Under the pieces are notes generated by a model, which did no database searches, had not been told where the DNA came from, and saw nothing but the letters and a program-made list of their open reading frames with translations. This document shows positions 19,410 through 28,937 of a stretch of DNA of 64,000 nt, piece by piece. Source of the DNA: Pantoea cypripedii (GTDB taxonomy: Bacteria; Pseudomonadota; Gammaproteobacteria; Enterobacterales; Enterobacteriaceae); the NCBI RefSeq assembly GCF_002095535.1, contig NZ_MLJI01000001.1:815604-879603 (forward strand). The letters are read 5' to 3'. Position 1 is the stretch's first letter. The number at the start of each line of letters is the position of its first letter. The translations under genes were made by a program, and so were the position numbers.

Positions 19410-20720
19410 TTACGCGCCGCTGGTCAGGGTGTGTGGATGATGAACTTTTTCCTCATCCACGATCGGTTCAACTTTGCCCATCAGAAACAGGTAATTGAGG
19501 ATGCCAATCACCACCAGCACGGCGGAGAACACCAGTGCCCAGGTGAAGTGACCGGTGGCACCGACGATGGCACCGGTAATGATCGGACCCACCGCGCCGC
19601 CCATATTCGAGACGGTGTTCTGTAAACCGGCAACAATCGATACGCTGTTTTTCGGCGCGACGTCGCCCGGCAGTGCCCATACCTGGGAAGCCGCCACGGT
19701 GGTGCCGGATTTCGCGATACATAGCAGCAATACCGTCATAAATACCGAGTCGGTGAAGGGGGCGAAACCGATACACAGCGCCATCAGCAGGCCAATGGTC
19801 AGGAACAGTTTGCGGGTGGCGGTGAGCGACAGCACTTTGTTATGCACCATGCGGTCAGATGCCCAGCCTGCCAGTACTTCAATCACCATGCCACAAATCA
19901 GCGGCAGTGCAGCCACCATGCCCATTTTCAGGAAATCCATGCCCTTATCTTTCACCAGGTAGGTCGGCAGCCAGGTGATAAAGAAATAGGAAGTGTAGTT
20001 AATGGTGAAGAAGCCAATGCACATCGCCCAGATATTGCGATAGCGCAGCAGCTTGTACCATTTCATTGGCAGCACGCTTTTATCGCCATGCTTGTTGGCC
20101 TGGCCATCACGGATCAGGCGAACTTCGTCGTGGCTGATCGCCTTATGATCTTCCGGATTTTCTGCGTAGATAAAGTACCAGGCGATCACCCAGAACAAAC
20201 CGATCGCGCCGATGGCGAGGAAGGTGATGCGCCAGTCAAACATGGCGATCATCCAGACGATCAGCGGCATTGCGACGGCACCACCAAACTTGGAGGCGCT
20301 ATCAAACAGGCCAGAAACCGTTGCGCGCTCGCGATCCGGGAACCAGCGTGCGGCGATCCCGGCGTTGCTTGGGTAAGCGGCGGCTTCACCGACACCCAGT
20401 GCCAGGCGCAGCGCCAGCAATGATTTAAAGCCCGTCGCCAGCCCCATCGCCATGGTGGCAATGGACCACCAGCCAACGGCAATACCAAGACCTTTTTTCT
20501 GGCCGAAGCGGTCAGCAAACCAGCCCGCCGGGATTTGCAGCAGCGCATACGACCAGAAAAACGCAGCCATGATCACGCCCATCATTTCCGGGTTGATCGA
20601 CAGTTCTTTGATCAGGTGTGGGGCAGCAGCAGAGAGTACAGTTCGGTCAATATAGTTAATGGCAACCGCCAGCCACATCAGGCCTGCGATCCACCAGCGA
20701 ATGCGAGAGGTGTTGTTCAT
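19410..20720 (-). CDS. MFS transporter, anion:cation symporter (GudP/GarP-like acid-sugar permease)
   Basis: A 436-residue major facilitator protein with 12 predicted membrane spans. It has the N-terminal LMWLAVAINYIDRTVLSAAA, the loop motif GWFADRFGQKKGLG and GVGEAAAYPSNAGIAARWFP, all typical of the family that carries glucarate, galactarate, galactonate or tartrate. It is the last gene of the four-gene minus-strand operon, after the 2-hydroxyacid dehydrogenase, and presumably imports the acid sugar that the island degrades. The substrate itself is not readable from sequence. A hairpin terminator follows its stop codon. Confidence 0.88.
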   Translation of the reverse strand: MNNTSRIRWWIAGLMWLAVAINYIDRTVLSAAAPHLIKELSINPEMMGVIMAAFFWSYALLQIPAGWFADRFGQKKGLGIAVGWWSIATMAMGLATGFKSLLALRLALGVGEAAAYPSNAGIAARWFPDRERATVSGLFDSASKFGGAVAMPLIVWMIAMFDWRITFLAIGAIGLFWVIAWYFIYAENPEDHKAISHDEVRLIRDGQANKHGDKSVLPMKWYKLLRYRNIWAMCIGFFTINYTSYFFITWLPTYLVKDKGMDFLKMGMVAALPLICGMVIEVLAGWASDRMVHNKVLSLTATRKLFLTIGLLMALCIGFAPFTDSVFMTVLLLCIAKSGTTVAASQVWALPGDVAPKNSVSIVAGLQNTVSNMGGAVGPIITGAIVGATGHFTWALVFSAVLVVIGILNYLFLMGKVEPIVDEEKVHHPHTLTSGA

Positions 20721-20765
20721 AATAATAATCCACCAGACATTTCGTAGGGTTGAGCCGGGCGGCCT

Positions 20766-21719
20766 TTAGGCCAGCCCGTTCATCACGTTCAGCGGGCGTT
20801 CGCCCTGTTTAATGCACTGCACAATCTGCATCACGCAGCGTTCGCCGATGGCGCTGATGGCTCCGTCGGTGTAGCCCGCGATATGCGAGGTTGGGATAAA
20901 GTTACTCAGCGTGAACAGCGGGTGTTCCGCCAGCGGTTGCTGCTCAAATACGTCAGCAGCGGCACCGGCAATCACGTTGTCCTGCAATGCCTGGAACAGA
21001 TCCTGTTCGTTCACCACGCCACCGCGTGACACGTTGATCAGGAAGGCGCTTTTCTTCATGCGTTTGATGCGTGCGGCATCAAACAGGTTGCGCGTTTCGT
21101 TGGTCAGCGGGGTATGCAGGGTGATGAAGTCGCTCGCCTCGGTCAGTTGCTCCATATCGACGAATTCAATGCCGTGTTCGGCAGCGAATTTTGTATCCGG
21201 GTAGAAATCAAAAGCGATGACGCGCATGTTGAATCCTTTGGCACGCAGTGCGACTTGCTTGCCTATGTTGCCCAGCCCGACGATACCGAGGGTTTTGCCA
21301 TACACATCGGTGGCGAAAATGCGTGGCCAGTGACCGGCGCGGGTTTCTACGGCGGCTTGGGTGACCTGACGCGCGCTGTTGAGAATCAACGCAAAGGCGA
21401 AGTCGGCCACGGCGTGCTTATTGGCGTCCGGTACGTTGGTGACGTAAATACCGCGTGCGCGGGTAGCGTCGAGGTTGATGTTATCGACGCCAACGCCATG
21501 TTTGCAGACAATCTTCAGCTGCGGCGCTTTGCTCAGCAGTTCTTCATTCACGTCGGTAAAGGCGACAATCATCGCCACGGTGTCAGCCAGATGAGGTTCC
21601 AGCGCGCTGAGCGGGGCATCGGCCGGCAGGGTAATCAGCTCGAAACCCTGCTGCTGTAAGGTGGTGACTGGCGTGGCGTCATATTTGGCGAATGACGGTG
21701 AGGTACAGATGACTTTCAT
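20766..21719 (-). CDS. D-isomer-specific 2-hydroxyacid dehydrogenase (SerA-like)
   Basis: 317 residues from the ATG at 21719; an in-frame upstream start would add 11 unlikely residues. The Rossmann NAD motif GIVGLGNIGKQVALRAKGF lies mid-protein. The catalytic Arg (NVSRGGVVNE), Glu (ADVFEQQPL) and His (SHIAGYTD) are in the expected order. The family oxidises D-2-hydroxyacids or reduces 2-oxoacids with NAD(P). GIYVTNVPDANKHAVADFAF agrees with the phosphoglycerate dehydrogenase-like branch, but the serA gene of serine synthesis is normally longer and elsewhere, so a catabolic role with the neighbouring aldolase and permease is more likely. Confidence 0.87.
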   Translation of the reverse strand: MKVICTSPSFAKYDATPVTTLQQQGFELITLPADAPLSALEPHLADTVAMIVAFTDVNEELLSKAPQLKIVCKHGVGVDNINLDATRARGIYVTNVPDANKHAVADFAFALILNSARQVTQAAVETRAGHWPRIFATDVYGKTLGIVGLGNIGKQVALRAKGFNMRVIAFDFYPDTKFAAEHGIEFVDMEQLTEASDFITLHTPLTNETRNLFDAARIKRMKKSAFLINVSRGGVVNEQDLFQALQDNVIAGAAADVFEQQPLAEHPLFTLSNFIPTSHIAGYTDGAISAIGERCVMQIVQCIKQGERPLNVMNGLA

Positions 21720-21779
21720 AACGCTTCCCGGTGTAAAAAGTGGAACAGGCAAGGGCAGCAGCGGCTGCCCTGACGGCCG

Positions 21780-22664
21780 TTACTGCAAATACTGGTTCAC
21801 TACCTGGCGGATCTTCTGCTCTTCTTCGGCAGAGAAGCGCACCGCATAGCGGCTGTCACCCACGTCATAACCCAGCAGGGAGAGGGCTTTCTTCACCGCT
21901 GCCGGGGAGAACCCGATGCTGTAAAGATCGGTACGCAGGCCGGTGACGTTTTCCTGAGCCAGACGCGAACCTGCAATATCACCGGCATGGAAGCGCGCCC
22001 AGATGGCGTTGATCTCTTTCGGTGCTACGTTGGCAAGGCCGGAGATGCAGGCAGAGCAGCCATCGACGAAGCCCTGATGGATTAAGGAATCCGGACCGTT
22101 CAGCACATCAAAGCTATCGATACCTTCCGCTGCCTTGAGGAAACCGCTCAGGCTCTCATAGCTGCCCGCGCTGTCTTTGATACCGATGATGTTGGGATGC
22201 GCGGCCAGCTGGCGCACGGTGTCTGGTTGCAGCGTGTTGCCGGTGCGCGCCGGGATGTTGTAGAGGAACAGCGGCACGCTCAGGGCATCTGCCACGCTCT
22301 GATAGTGATAAATCAGCTCATCCTGTTTCAGCGGCACAAAATAAGGGGTGATCACCGACACCGCATCCACGCCCAGCTTCTCAATCTGCTTACCGAGACG
22401 GATGGTTTCACGCGTCGAGATCTCGCCAATATGGGCGACGACAGGCGCGCTGCCGTTGACTTCATCGACACAGGTTTCGGTGACGGCCAGCTTCTCCTGC
22501 TCATTCAGCACGAAGAATTCGCCGTTGGTGCCGCCGCAGAAAATACCGTTACCGGCGCTCAGCTGACGCCTGACCTGCTCACGCTGAGTAGCAGGGTTGA
22601 AGGCACCGTCGCGGTCGAAGGTGGTGACAATGGCGGTCAGTACGCCCTGGATTTTGTTACTCAT
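21780..22664 (-). CDS. DapA/NAL-family aldolase (dihydrodipicolinate synthase family)
   Basis: A 294-residue class I aldolase barrel. Schiff-base Lys163 sits in GIKDSAG, and the catalytic Tyr135 in LYNIPARTG. The substrate loop reads GGTNGEF where true DapA has GTTGE. That and the context point to a 2-keto-3-deoxy acid aldolase of the YagE/YjhH sort, which would split its substrate to pyruvate and an aldehyde, rather than lysine synthesis. It lies 17 bp after the iron alcohol dehydrogenase gene and before the 2-hydroxyacid dehydrogenase gene, in one operon. Confidence 0.87.
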   Translation of the reverse strand: MSNKIQGVLTAIVTTFDRDGAFNPATQREQVRRQLSAGNGIFCGGTNGEFFVLNEQEKLAVTETCVDEVNGSAPVVAHIGEISTRETIRLGKQIEKLGVDAVSVITPYFVPLKQDELIYHYQSVADALSVPLFLYNIPARTGNTLQPDTVRQLAAHPNIIGIKDSAGSYESLSGFLKAAEGIDSFDVLNGPDSLIHQGFVDGCSACISGLANVAPKEINAIWARFHAGDIAGSRLAQENVTGLRTDLYSIGFSPAAVKKALSLLGYDVGDSRYAVRFSAEEEQKIRQVVNQYLQ

Positions 22665-22681
22665 GATTTCCTCGATAGTCC

Positions 22682-23830
22682 TTAGTGATTCAATGCCGGA
22701 AACAGCGTCAGGTAGACGTTTCGCACGTCATCGGCGCTCACTTTCATCGGTACATTCTTCATCAGGCGTTGCACGTCGAGCGCGGCTTCCACCAGATAGG
22801 GCAGGTGATCCGGGCCGATACCCAGTTCTTCCAGGCTGGCAGGCAACTTCAGGCGTTGCACCAGTGCGGCAAAATATTCCACCAGCGCGTGCGACTTGGC
22901 CTCTTCATCCAGCTGGAGGCCGGCATCGGGCAGTAAATCCCAGACCTGAGCAAATTTACTCACCGCTGCCGGGCGCACAAAGCGCATGCAGGGTGCCAGC
23001 AGGATGGCGTTGGCGACGCCGTGTGGGATGTGATATTTGCCGCCCAGCGGATAAGACATGGCGTGCACCAGGTGCGTACCGGCATGGGCAATCGACGCGC
23101 CACCGTAGTAAGACGCCCACAACATATTCAGTCTCGCTTCAAGATTACCCGGTTCGGCAACGGCGGTTTCCAGGCTGGCAAACAGCTTCTTCATGCCGAT
23201 CATCGCGTAGTTATCGCTGACCGGATTCGCCACTGTCGCGGTGAAGCACTCAATCAGGTGGCACAACGCATCGATACCGGTTGAAGAGGCAATATGCGGC
23301 GGCATGCTGGTGGTCAGCTCCGGTATCAGTGCCACGTAATCCGGCAGCATCACCGGGGTGATAATGCCCACTTTGGTCTCTTTCTCCGGGATCGCCAGAA
23401 TGGCGTTCGGCGTGGCTTCAGAACCGGTACCGGCGGTGGTGGGAATCAACAGCGAGGTGGTGCGGGTCAGCGGTTTCTCCCCCGCCAGCAACGCATCCAG
23501 GGTGGGGGCACCTGCTACGCACAGAATAGACAGCAGCTTGGCGACATCCAGTACGCTACCGCCACCCACGCCAATCACCAGATCGACATCGGTAGTTGGC
23601 AGGGCCGCGACGATCGCCGCCACATCGTGCTGGCTCGGCTCTGGCGGCACGCTATTGACCACGCTGAGGCTGGCGATCTGCTGCTTCAGCTGGGTGATTA
23701 ACGTCTGTACTGCCGGAATGCCCTCTATATTCTTATCAGTAACCAGCAGAGCTTTTTGCTTACCTTTCAGCAGGTAGCTGAGGTCATTAAGTGCCTGGTA
23801 GCCGCTGATCACGGTGCTGTTGATATTCAT
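22682..23830 (-). CDS. Iron-containing alcohol dehydrogenase
   Basis: A 382-residue group III (iron-dependent) alcohol dehydrogenase. The NAD(P)-binding GVGGGSVLDVAKLL, the PTTAGTGSEATPNAI block, and metal ligands in GIDALCHLIECF, AGTHLVHAMSYPLGG and HIPHGVANAILL are all present. It is the promoter-proximal gene of the minus-strand operon. A plausible job is reduction of the aldehyde released by the next-door aldolase, or oxidation of a hydroxyacid such as 4-hydroxybutyrate. Both are inference. The divergent kinase operon starts 192 bp away across a shared regulatory region. Confidence 0.88.
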   Translation of the reverse strand: MNINSTVISGYQALNDLSYLLKGKQKALLVTDKNIEGIPAVQTLITQLKQQIASLSVVNSVPPEPSQHDVAAIVAALPTTDVDLVIGVGGGSVLDVAKLLSILCVAGAPTLDALLAGEKPLTRTTSLLIPTTAGTGSEATPNAILAIPEKETKVGIITPVMLPDYVALIPELTTSMPPHIASSTGIDALCHLIECFTATVANPVSDNYAMIGMKKLFASLETAVAEPGNLEARLNMLWASYYGGASIAHAGTHLVHAMSYPLGGKYHIPHGVANAILLAPCMRFVRPAAVSKFAQVWDLLPDAGLQLDEEAKSHALVEYFAALVQRLKLPASLEELGIGPDHLPYLVEAALDVQRLMKNVPMKVSADDVRNVYLTLFPALNH

Positions 23831-23956
23831 TTCGTACCCTTTTCCCGGTGTTATCGCACTGTTTGATTGTTATTGCTCAATGCAATGCGATATCTGTCAC
23901 TAACTGTGCCTGAATTTATAGGGCATATTGATTTCAATTAATTTGATCTTGCTCAC

Positions 23957-23988
23957 ATATAATCAATCATGATTGAATATAATCAATC
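23957..23988 (+). promoter_or_regulatory. Candidate DeoR-family operator in the divergent catabolic promoter
   Basis: Two direct copies of ATATAATCAATC start 20 bp apart (23957 and 23977), on the same helix face. Between them a perfect 14-bp palindrome, TCAATCATGATTGA, spans 23963-23976. Each copy contains a TATAAT, so the operator could cover -10 elements. The likely ligand is the DeoR-type regulator encoded at 26274, as it is the only regulator in the island. No in-frame start upstream of 24023 is needed. Confidence 0.6.
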
Positions 23989-24022
23989 TCAATACGGCAA
24001 GCTGGCCGTGACAGGAGAGAGA

Positions 24023-25294
24023 ATGCGTTCACATCCATGGAAAACGTCGGTTCTGGTGATTGCCGATGATTTTACCGGCGCTAACGATGCCGGAAGCGGG
24101 CTGGCCCGGGCAGGCGCGCGCGTACATGTGCTGTTTGATAGCCAGACGCCACACGATGCCACTGCTGCTGATGTGCTGGTCATCAGCACCGACAGCCGGG
24201 CGGTGAGCGCAACTGAAGCGGCCGAACGCACCCGTTATGCGGTGCAACAACATCAGGCGATTGCTCAGGATGGCTGGCTGTTGAAGAAGATCGACTCGAC
24301 GTTACGTGGCAACCCCGGTGCGGAGATCGCTGCGGCATTACAGGCCAGCGGCAAAACGCTGGCGCTGGTGGCACCCGCGGTGCCGAAACTCGGGCGGACC
24401 ACACACAACGGTGAAGTGTGGATCAACCAGCAGCGGTTGACTGACACCGAATTTGCCAGCGACCCGAAAACGCCAGTCACCAGCAGCCACGTATTGACGC
24501 GCCTGCAAATGCAGAGCGATTTGCCGGGCGAGGTTGTCGATGTTGCCACGCTACGCAGCGGCAAGCTTGCGCAGCTGCTGGCTACGATGCACGGGCTGGT
24601 GGTGATTGATATTGAGCAGGATGCTGACCTGGCCCTGCTGATGCAGGCTGCCGCGACGCTGAAAACCCGCCCATTGCTGGCTGGCGCGTCCGGCCTCGGT
24701 GATGCCTTAGGTGAGTACCTTGCCGGACGCCCGGCACGTCCGGTGCTGGCGATCGTCGGTTCGATGAGTGCCATTGCGCAGCAGCAGATTGACCGGCTCG
24801 CCAGCCAGCGCGCCATCCGCATCATCGATATTGATATCCGCCAGCGGTTTGCCCAGCCCGCATGGCCGCAGGCCCGCGTCTGGCAGCAGGAGATGCAACA
24901 GGCGTTGCACGCAGGTATCCACTGCGTGGTTCGCACCACGCAACATGCCGGGCAGCGCCATGAGATAGATGCGCTGTGCCAGCAGCATCAGCTATCGCGC
25001 CAGCAGCTGGGCGAGCAGATTTGCCAGTTTCTGGCGCAGCTGACCAACACGGTCTGCCGCGATCATCAACCTGCCGGGCTGTATCTCTCCGGCGGTGATG
25101 TTGCGATCGCCGTGGCGCAGGCACTCGGTGCCAGTGGTTTCCAGATTCAGGGCCTGGTGGCGGGCTGTGTGCCGCACGGGGTTCTGCTTAATAGTGATTT
25201 ACACCTGCCGGTGATGACCAAAGCGGGTGGCTTTGGTGACGAAAACACCCTGGTAGAAGCCATTCGTTTTATTGAGGAGAAGTCGAGTGAATAA
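24023..25294 (+). CDS. Four-carbon acid-sugar kinase (DUF1537, threonate/erythronate kinase type)
   Basis: 423 residues from the ATG at 24023, which follows AGGAGAGAG; an ATG at 23969 lies in the operator. The N-terminal domain opens with VLVIADDFTGANDAGSGLA and carries KIDSTLRGNPGAEI, the acid-sugar binding signature of the DUF1537 kinases. The C-terminal nucleotide-binding domain ends with LYLSGGDVAIAVAQALG and a Gly-rich AGGFGDENTLVEA. Known members phosphorylate D-threonate, L-threonate, D-erythronate or 3-oxo-tetronates at O4. With PdxA2 encoded directly after it (8-bp overlap), a D-threonate or D-erythronate kinase is the best guess. Confidence 0.85.
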   Translation: MRSHPWKTSVLVIADDFTGANDAGSGLARAGARVHVLFDSQTPHDATAADVLVISTDSRAVSATEAAERTRYAVQQHQAIAQDGWLLKKIDSTLRGNPGAEIAAALQASGKTLALVAPAVPKLGRTTHNGEVWINQQRLTDTEFASDPKTPVTSSHVLTRLQMQSDLPGEVVDVATLRSGKLAQLLATMHGLVVIDIEQDADLALLMQAAATLKTRPLLAGASGLGDALGEYLAGRPARPVLAIVGSMSAIAQQQIDRLASQRAIRIIDIDIRQRFAQPAWPQARVWQQEMQQALHAGIHCVVRTTQHAGQRHEIDALCQQHQLSRQQLGEQICQFLAQLTNTVCRDHQPAGLYLSGGDVAIAVAQALGASGFQIQGLVAGCVPHGVLLNSDLHLPVMTKAGGFGDENTLVEAIRFIEEKSSE

Positions 25295-26267
25295 AATTAT
25301 TGCGGTGACCATGGGCGATCCGGCGGGCATCAGCCCGGAGATCATCATTAAAGCGCTGGCAGAAGGCGACCTGGCAGGCGTGCCTGCGGTGGTGGTTGGC
25401 TGCGCCAGTACGCTGCGTCGGGTGATGGGATTGAACATTACGCCGCAGGTCGAACTGCGCGTGCTGGATCAGGTAAAAGATGCGCACTTTGCGCCAGGCA
25501 TCATCAACGTGATTGATGAGCCGCTGGCGAATCCGGACGCACTGAAGCCGGGCGTGGTACAGAAGGAAGCGGGCGATCTGGCCTGGCGCTGTGTGAAACG
25601 CGCCACCGAGCTGGCGCTGGCCGGGGAAGTCCATGCCATTGCCACTGCGCCACTGAACAAAGAAGCGCTGCATTCGGCCGGTCATATCTATCCGGGTCAT
25701 ACTGAATTGCTGGCGCAGCTGACCAATACCAAAAATTACGCCATGGTGCTGTACACCGACCATCTGAAGGTGATTCACGTCACCACCCATATTGCGCTGC
25801 GTAAATTCCTCGATACCCTGAATGGTCCGCGTATTGAAACGGTGATCGGCATGGCGGATAGCTTCCTGCGTCGCGTTGGCTACGACAAGCCACGTATTGC
25901 GGTAGCAGGGGTGAATCCGCATGCCGGTGAAAATGGCCTGTTCGGCGATGAAGAGATCACCACGGTGGCACCGGCTATCCGGGCGATGAAGGAAAAAGGC
26001 ATCGATGTGTACGGCCCGTGCCCGCCGGATACGGTGTTCCTGCAATGTCAGCAAGGCCAGTACGATATGGTGGTGGCGATGTACCACGATCAGGGCCATA
26101 TTCCACTGAAATTACTCGGTTTTTATGATGGCGTGAACATCACTGCCGGCCTGCCGTTTATCCGCACTTCAGCGGACCACGGCACCGCCTTTGATATCGC
26201 CTGGACAGGTAAGGCGAACTCTGCGAGCATGGCGATCTCCATCAAACTCGCGATGCAACTTGCATAG
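25287..26267 (+). CDS. pdxA2: PdxA2-type 4-phospho-threonate/erythronate dehydrogenase
   Basis: 326 residues from a GTG at 25287, with GAGGAGA six bases upstream; the start overlaps the kinase stop by 8 bp. The PdxA fold shows as VTMGDPAGISPEI at the N terminus and the divalent-metal histidines in YPGHTELLAQL, MYHDQGHIPLK and TSADHGTAFDIA. In the characterised kinase-PdxA2 pathway the 4-phospho acid is oxidised at C3 and decarboxylated to dihydroxyacetone phosphate. True PdxA of vitamin B6 synthesis is normally next to ksgA, so the catabolic paralogue is the better call here. Confidence 0.88.
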   Translation: MNKIIAVTMGDPAGISPEIIIKALAEGDLAGVPAVVVGCASTLRRVMGLNITPQVELRVLDQVKDAHFAPGIINVIDEPLANPDALKPGVVQKEAGDLAWRCVKRATELALAGEVHAIATAPLNKEALHSAGHIYPGHTELLAQLTNTKNYAMVLYTDHLKVIHVTTHIALRKFLDTLNGPRIETVIGMADSFLRRVGYDKPRIAVAGVNPHAGENGLFGDEEITTVAPAIRAMKEKGIDVYGPCPPDTVFLQCQQGQYDMVVAMYHDQGHIPLKLLGFYDGVNITAGLPFIRTSADHGTAFDIAWTGKANSASMAISIKLAMQLA

Positions 26268-26273
26268 GGAAAT

Positions 26274-27038
26274 ATGAAGGGACAAAGTCGCCTCGACCAG
26301 ATTATGGATTATCTGAAAAGCCATAATCTGGTTACTGTTGAACAGCTGGTGAGTGCCATTTCTGCCTCACCGGCCACTATTCGCCGCGATCTGATTAAGC
26401 TGGACAAGGAAGGTGTGGTAAGCCGCAGTCATGGCGGCGTGACCTTAAATCGTTTTATTCCTGCCCAGCCTACTACGCTGGAAAAAATGCAGCGCAACCT
26501 GGCAGAAAAACAGGCGATCGCCCATTTTGCCGCTGGTTTTGTGCAGTCCGGGGATGCGGTGGTGCTGGATGCCGGTACTACCATGCTGGAGCTGGCGCGT
26601 CAGCTGACCCATTTGCCGTTGCGGGTGATTACCGCCGATCTGCATATCGCGCTGTTCCTGTCAGAATTCAAACAGATTGAAGTCACCATCATCGGCGGGC
26701 GTATCGATGATTCCAGCCAGTCGTGCATTGGCGAACATGGTCGCCGCCTGCTGCGCAGTATCAATCCGGATATCGCTTTTGTCAGCTGTAACTCGTGGAG
26801 CATTGAACGCGGGATTACCACGCCAACCGAGGAGAAGGCCGGTCTGAAGATGGATCTGCTGGCGAATGCCCGGCGACGGATTCTGCTGGCTGACAGCAGC
26901 AAATACGGTTCCTGGTCGCTGTTTTGCGCGGCACCGATCGACAGCCTGACCGACATCGTCACTGATGCACGGCTGGATGAAACGGTATGCCATAGCCTGC
27001 GTGAACGCGGTATTGCGCTGCAACTGACGGAAACCTGA
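26274..27038 (+). CDS. DeoR/GlpR-family transcriptional regulator
   Basis: A 254-residue DeoR-type protein. The N-terminal helix-turn-helix reads [20 protein letters not shown] followed by [16 protein letters not shown], the family signature. The C-terminal sugar-phosphate sensor domain contains [13 protein letters not shown] and [11 protein letters not shown]. It is the third gene of the plus-strand operon, 6 bp after pdxA2. It probably senses a phosphorylated intermediate of this pathway and binds the repeated ATATAATCAATC sites between the two divergent operons. Dispersed repeat copy B follows its stop codon. Confidence 0.9.
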   Translation: MKGQSRLDQIMDYLKSHNLVTVEQLVSAISASPATIRRDLIKLDKEGVVSRSHGGVTLNRFIPAQPTTLEKMQRNLAEKQAIAHFAAGFVQSGDAVVLDAGTTMLELARQLTHLPLRVITADLHIALFLSEFKQIEVTIIGGRIDDSSQSCIGEHGRRLLRSINPDIAFVSCNSWSIERGITTPTEEKAGLKMDLLANARRRILLADSSKYGSWSLFCAAPIDSLTDIVTDARLDETVCHSLRERGIALQLTET

Positions 27039-27051
27039 TGGACACCTGGTC

Positions 27052-27122
27052 GTAGCGGCGCGATTTATCGCGCAATTCCGAGCGCGATGCCGGAAAAAAC
27101 GCGCGATAAATCGCGCCGCTAC
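27052..27122. repeat. Dispersed inverted-repeat element, copy B
   Basis: Perfect 22-bp inverted arms (27052-27073 and 27101-27122), identical to copies A and C, surround a 27-nt centre that again starts with AATTCCG and ends with CCGGAAAAAAC. It lies between the convergent DeoR and speD genes and probably works as a transcript 3' end for both. Confidence 0.92.
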
Positions 27123-27130
27123 GGGATCCG

Positions 27131-27937
27131 TTACGATTTCAACCCAATCGACGGGATGTTACGTCCGTAATAAATCTCCCGCATCTCTTTCCACAGCAAG
27201 CTGGTTATACGCTTATGTTCCTGCGGGCTGAGATCTTCCGGTTTGGTATTGAACAGGTAATGCTTCAGGTCGAATTCTTTCAGCAACATCTTGGTATGAA
27301 AGATATTCTCCTGGTAAACGTTCACGTCCAGCATGTCATACATTGATTTCATATCGTCAGACATAAAGTTCTGAATCGAGTTAATCGCATGATCAATGAA
27401 GTGCTTCACGCCATTCACATCACGGGTGAAACCACGCACGCGATAATCAATGGTGACGATGTCGGATTCCAGCTGGTGAATCAGATAATTTAACGCTTTC
27501 AGCGGGGAAATCACGCCGCAGGTCGAGACTTCGATATCGGCGCGGAAGGTGCATAATCCGCCTTCCGGGTGGCTCTCCGGATAGGTATGCACGCAAATAT
27601 GGCTTTTATCGAGATGGGCGACGACGGAGTTAGGCAGCGGGCCGGGATGCTCTGAGTTATCGATATCTTTCGGATCGATTGGCTCCTCGCTCACCAGAAT
27701 GGTGACGCTCGCGCCTTGTGGTTCATAGTCCTGGCGCGCGATGTTCAGCACGTTAGCACCAATGATCGAGCAGGTTTCTGTCAGGATTTCGGTCAGACGG
27801 TTGGCGTTATATTGCTCATCAATATAAGCGATGTAACCATCACGCTCAGCTTCAGTATTTGCATAGCAAATATCGTAAATACAAAAACTCAGGCTCTTTG
27901 TCAGGTTGTTGAAGCCATGTAGTTTTAGCTTTTGCAA
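27131..27937 (-). CDS. speD: S-adenosylmethionine decarboxylase proenzyme SpeD
   Basis: A 268-residue bacterial class 1A AdoMet decarboxylase (264 in E. coli). Self-cleavage between Lys111 and Ser112 in [20 protein letters not shown] would make the pyruvoyl cofactor. It supplies the aminopropyl donor for spermidine synthesis. The start is a TTG at 27937 preceded by a GGGGGTGA ribosome site; it gives the conserved N terminus [17 protein letters not shown]. It follows speE by 28 bp in the same operon. Confidence 0.96.
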   Translation of the reverse strand: MQKLKLHGFNNLTKSLSFCIYDICYANTEAERDGYIAYIDEQYNANRLTEILTETCSIIGANVLNIARQDYEPQGASVTILVSEEPIDPKDIDNSEHPGPLPNSVVAHLDKSHICVHTYPESHPEGGLCTFRADIEVSTCGVISPLKALNYLIHQLESDIVTIDYRVRGFTRDVNGVKHFIDHAINSIQNFMSDDMKSMYDMLDVNVYQENIFHTKMLLKEFDLKHYLFNTKPEDLSPQEHKRITSLLWKEMREIYYGRNIPSIGLKS

Positions 27938-27965
27938 TTTCGTTCACCCCCTTATAAATGTCCGA

Positions 27966-28829
27966 TCAGCGCGCGTCTGACAGGGCATTCAACAGATATT
28001 GCGGCAGGGCAAAGCTGCCAGTATGGATTGCCGGATTGTAGTAACGGCAGTTCAGGCCAGCGGCCACAAAACGTGACTGCAAGGTCGCACTATCGAGCGT
28101 GCGCAGCGCCGGATTGTCGCTTGCCCAGGCAAAGGTCATGATGCCGCCGTAGTAGGTCGGGATCGCTGCCTGATAAAAGCTGACATCGGAAAAGTAGTGG
28201 CTGAGTTTGCGATGGCTGTTAACCGCTTCATCCTGCTGCAGAAAACAGACGCCGTTCTGTGCCACAAAAATGCCGCCAGGGTTGAGGGCGTTTTTGCAAC
28301 CGGTATAGAATTCCGAGGTAAACAGGCTCTCTCCCGGACCGATCGGGTCGGTACAGTCGGAGATGATCACATCGAATTTTTCCTGCGTCTGATTGACGAA
28401 GTTGACGCCATCATCAATCACCAGTTGCAAACGTGCATCGTCGTAAGCCCCTGCGCTGTGGTTCGGCAGATACTGCTTACAGAAGCTCACCACACCCGCA
28501 TCGATCTCCACCATAGTGATCTGTTCGATGCTGCGATGACGTGATACTTCGCGCAGCATGGCACCGTCGCCACCGCCGATGATCAGCACACGTTTCGCCG
28601 CCCCGTGCGCCAGAATCGGTACATGGGTCATCATTTCATGGTAAATGAATTCATCACGCTCGGTGGTTTGTACCACGCCGTCCAGCGCCATAACGCGACC
28701 GAAAGCCGCATTTTCGAAGATGACGAGATCCTGATGCGCGGTTTTGTCACGGTAGAGTTCTTTATCAACCGTGAAGTACTGTCCGAAACCGGCATGAAGG
28801 GTTTCATACCACATTTCATTTTGGGCCAT
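27966..28829 (-). CDS. speE: Spermidine synthase SpeE
   Basis: 287 residues from the ATG at 28829, which has AGGAGAG upstream and matches the start of the 288-residue E. coli enzyme; in-frame starts further upstream add unrelated residues. The decarboxylated-AdoMet binding site is in [15 protein letters not shown], and the catalytic Asp in [27 protein letters not shown] lies at the putrescine pocket. It transfers the aminopropyl group to putrescine. The operon order is yacC, speE, speD. Confidence 0.97.
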   Translation of the reverse strand: MAQNEMWYETLHAGFGQYFTVDKELYRDKTAHQDLVIFENAAFGRVMALDGVVQTTERDEFIYHEMMTHVPILAHGAAKRVLIIGGGDGAMLREVSRHRSIEQITMVEIDAGVVSFCKQYLPNHSAGAYDDARLQLVIDDGVNFVNQTQEKFDVIISDCTDPIGPGESLFTSEFYTGCKNALNPGGIFVAQNGVCFLQQDEAVNSHRKLSHYFSDVSFYQAAIPTYYGGIMTFAWASDNPALRTLDSATLQSRFVAAGLNCRYYNPAIHTGSFALPQYLLNALSDAR

Positions 28830-28937
28830 GATGAGGCTCTCCTGTAATGACATCGCCATGAAAATGGGCGGCAAATCATAGCGAATTATGACCGTGGTTG
28901 CACGGTCAAATGTTCAGCAGGAGAGCGGGGCGGCAGG

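Noticed and set aside
19842..20423. 193-codon plus-strand frame opposite the MFS transporter gene
   Set aside because: A shadow of a clear transporter gene with no ribosome binding site and a His/Gln-rich, unlikely composition.
21780..22664. Reading the DapA-family gene as the lysine-pathway dapA
   Set aside because: The GGTNGEF loop and the catabolic operon context do not fit, and dapA is normally in another location next to bamC.
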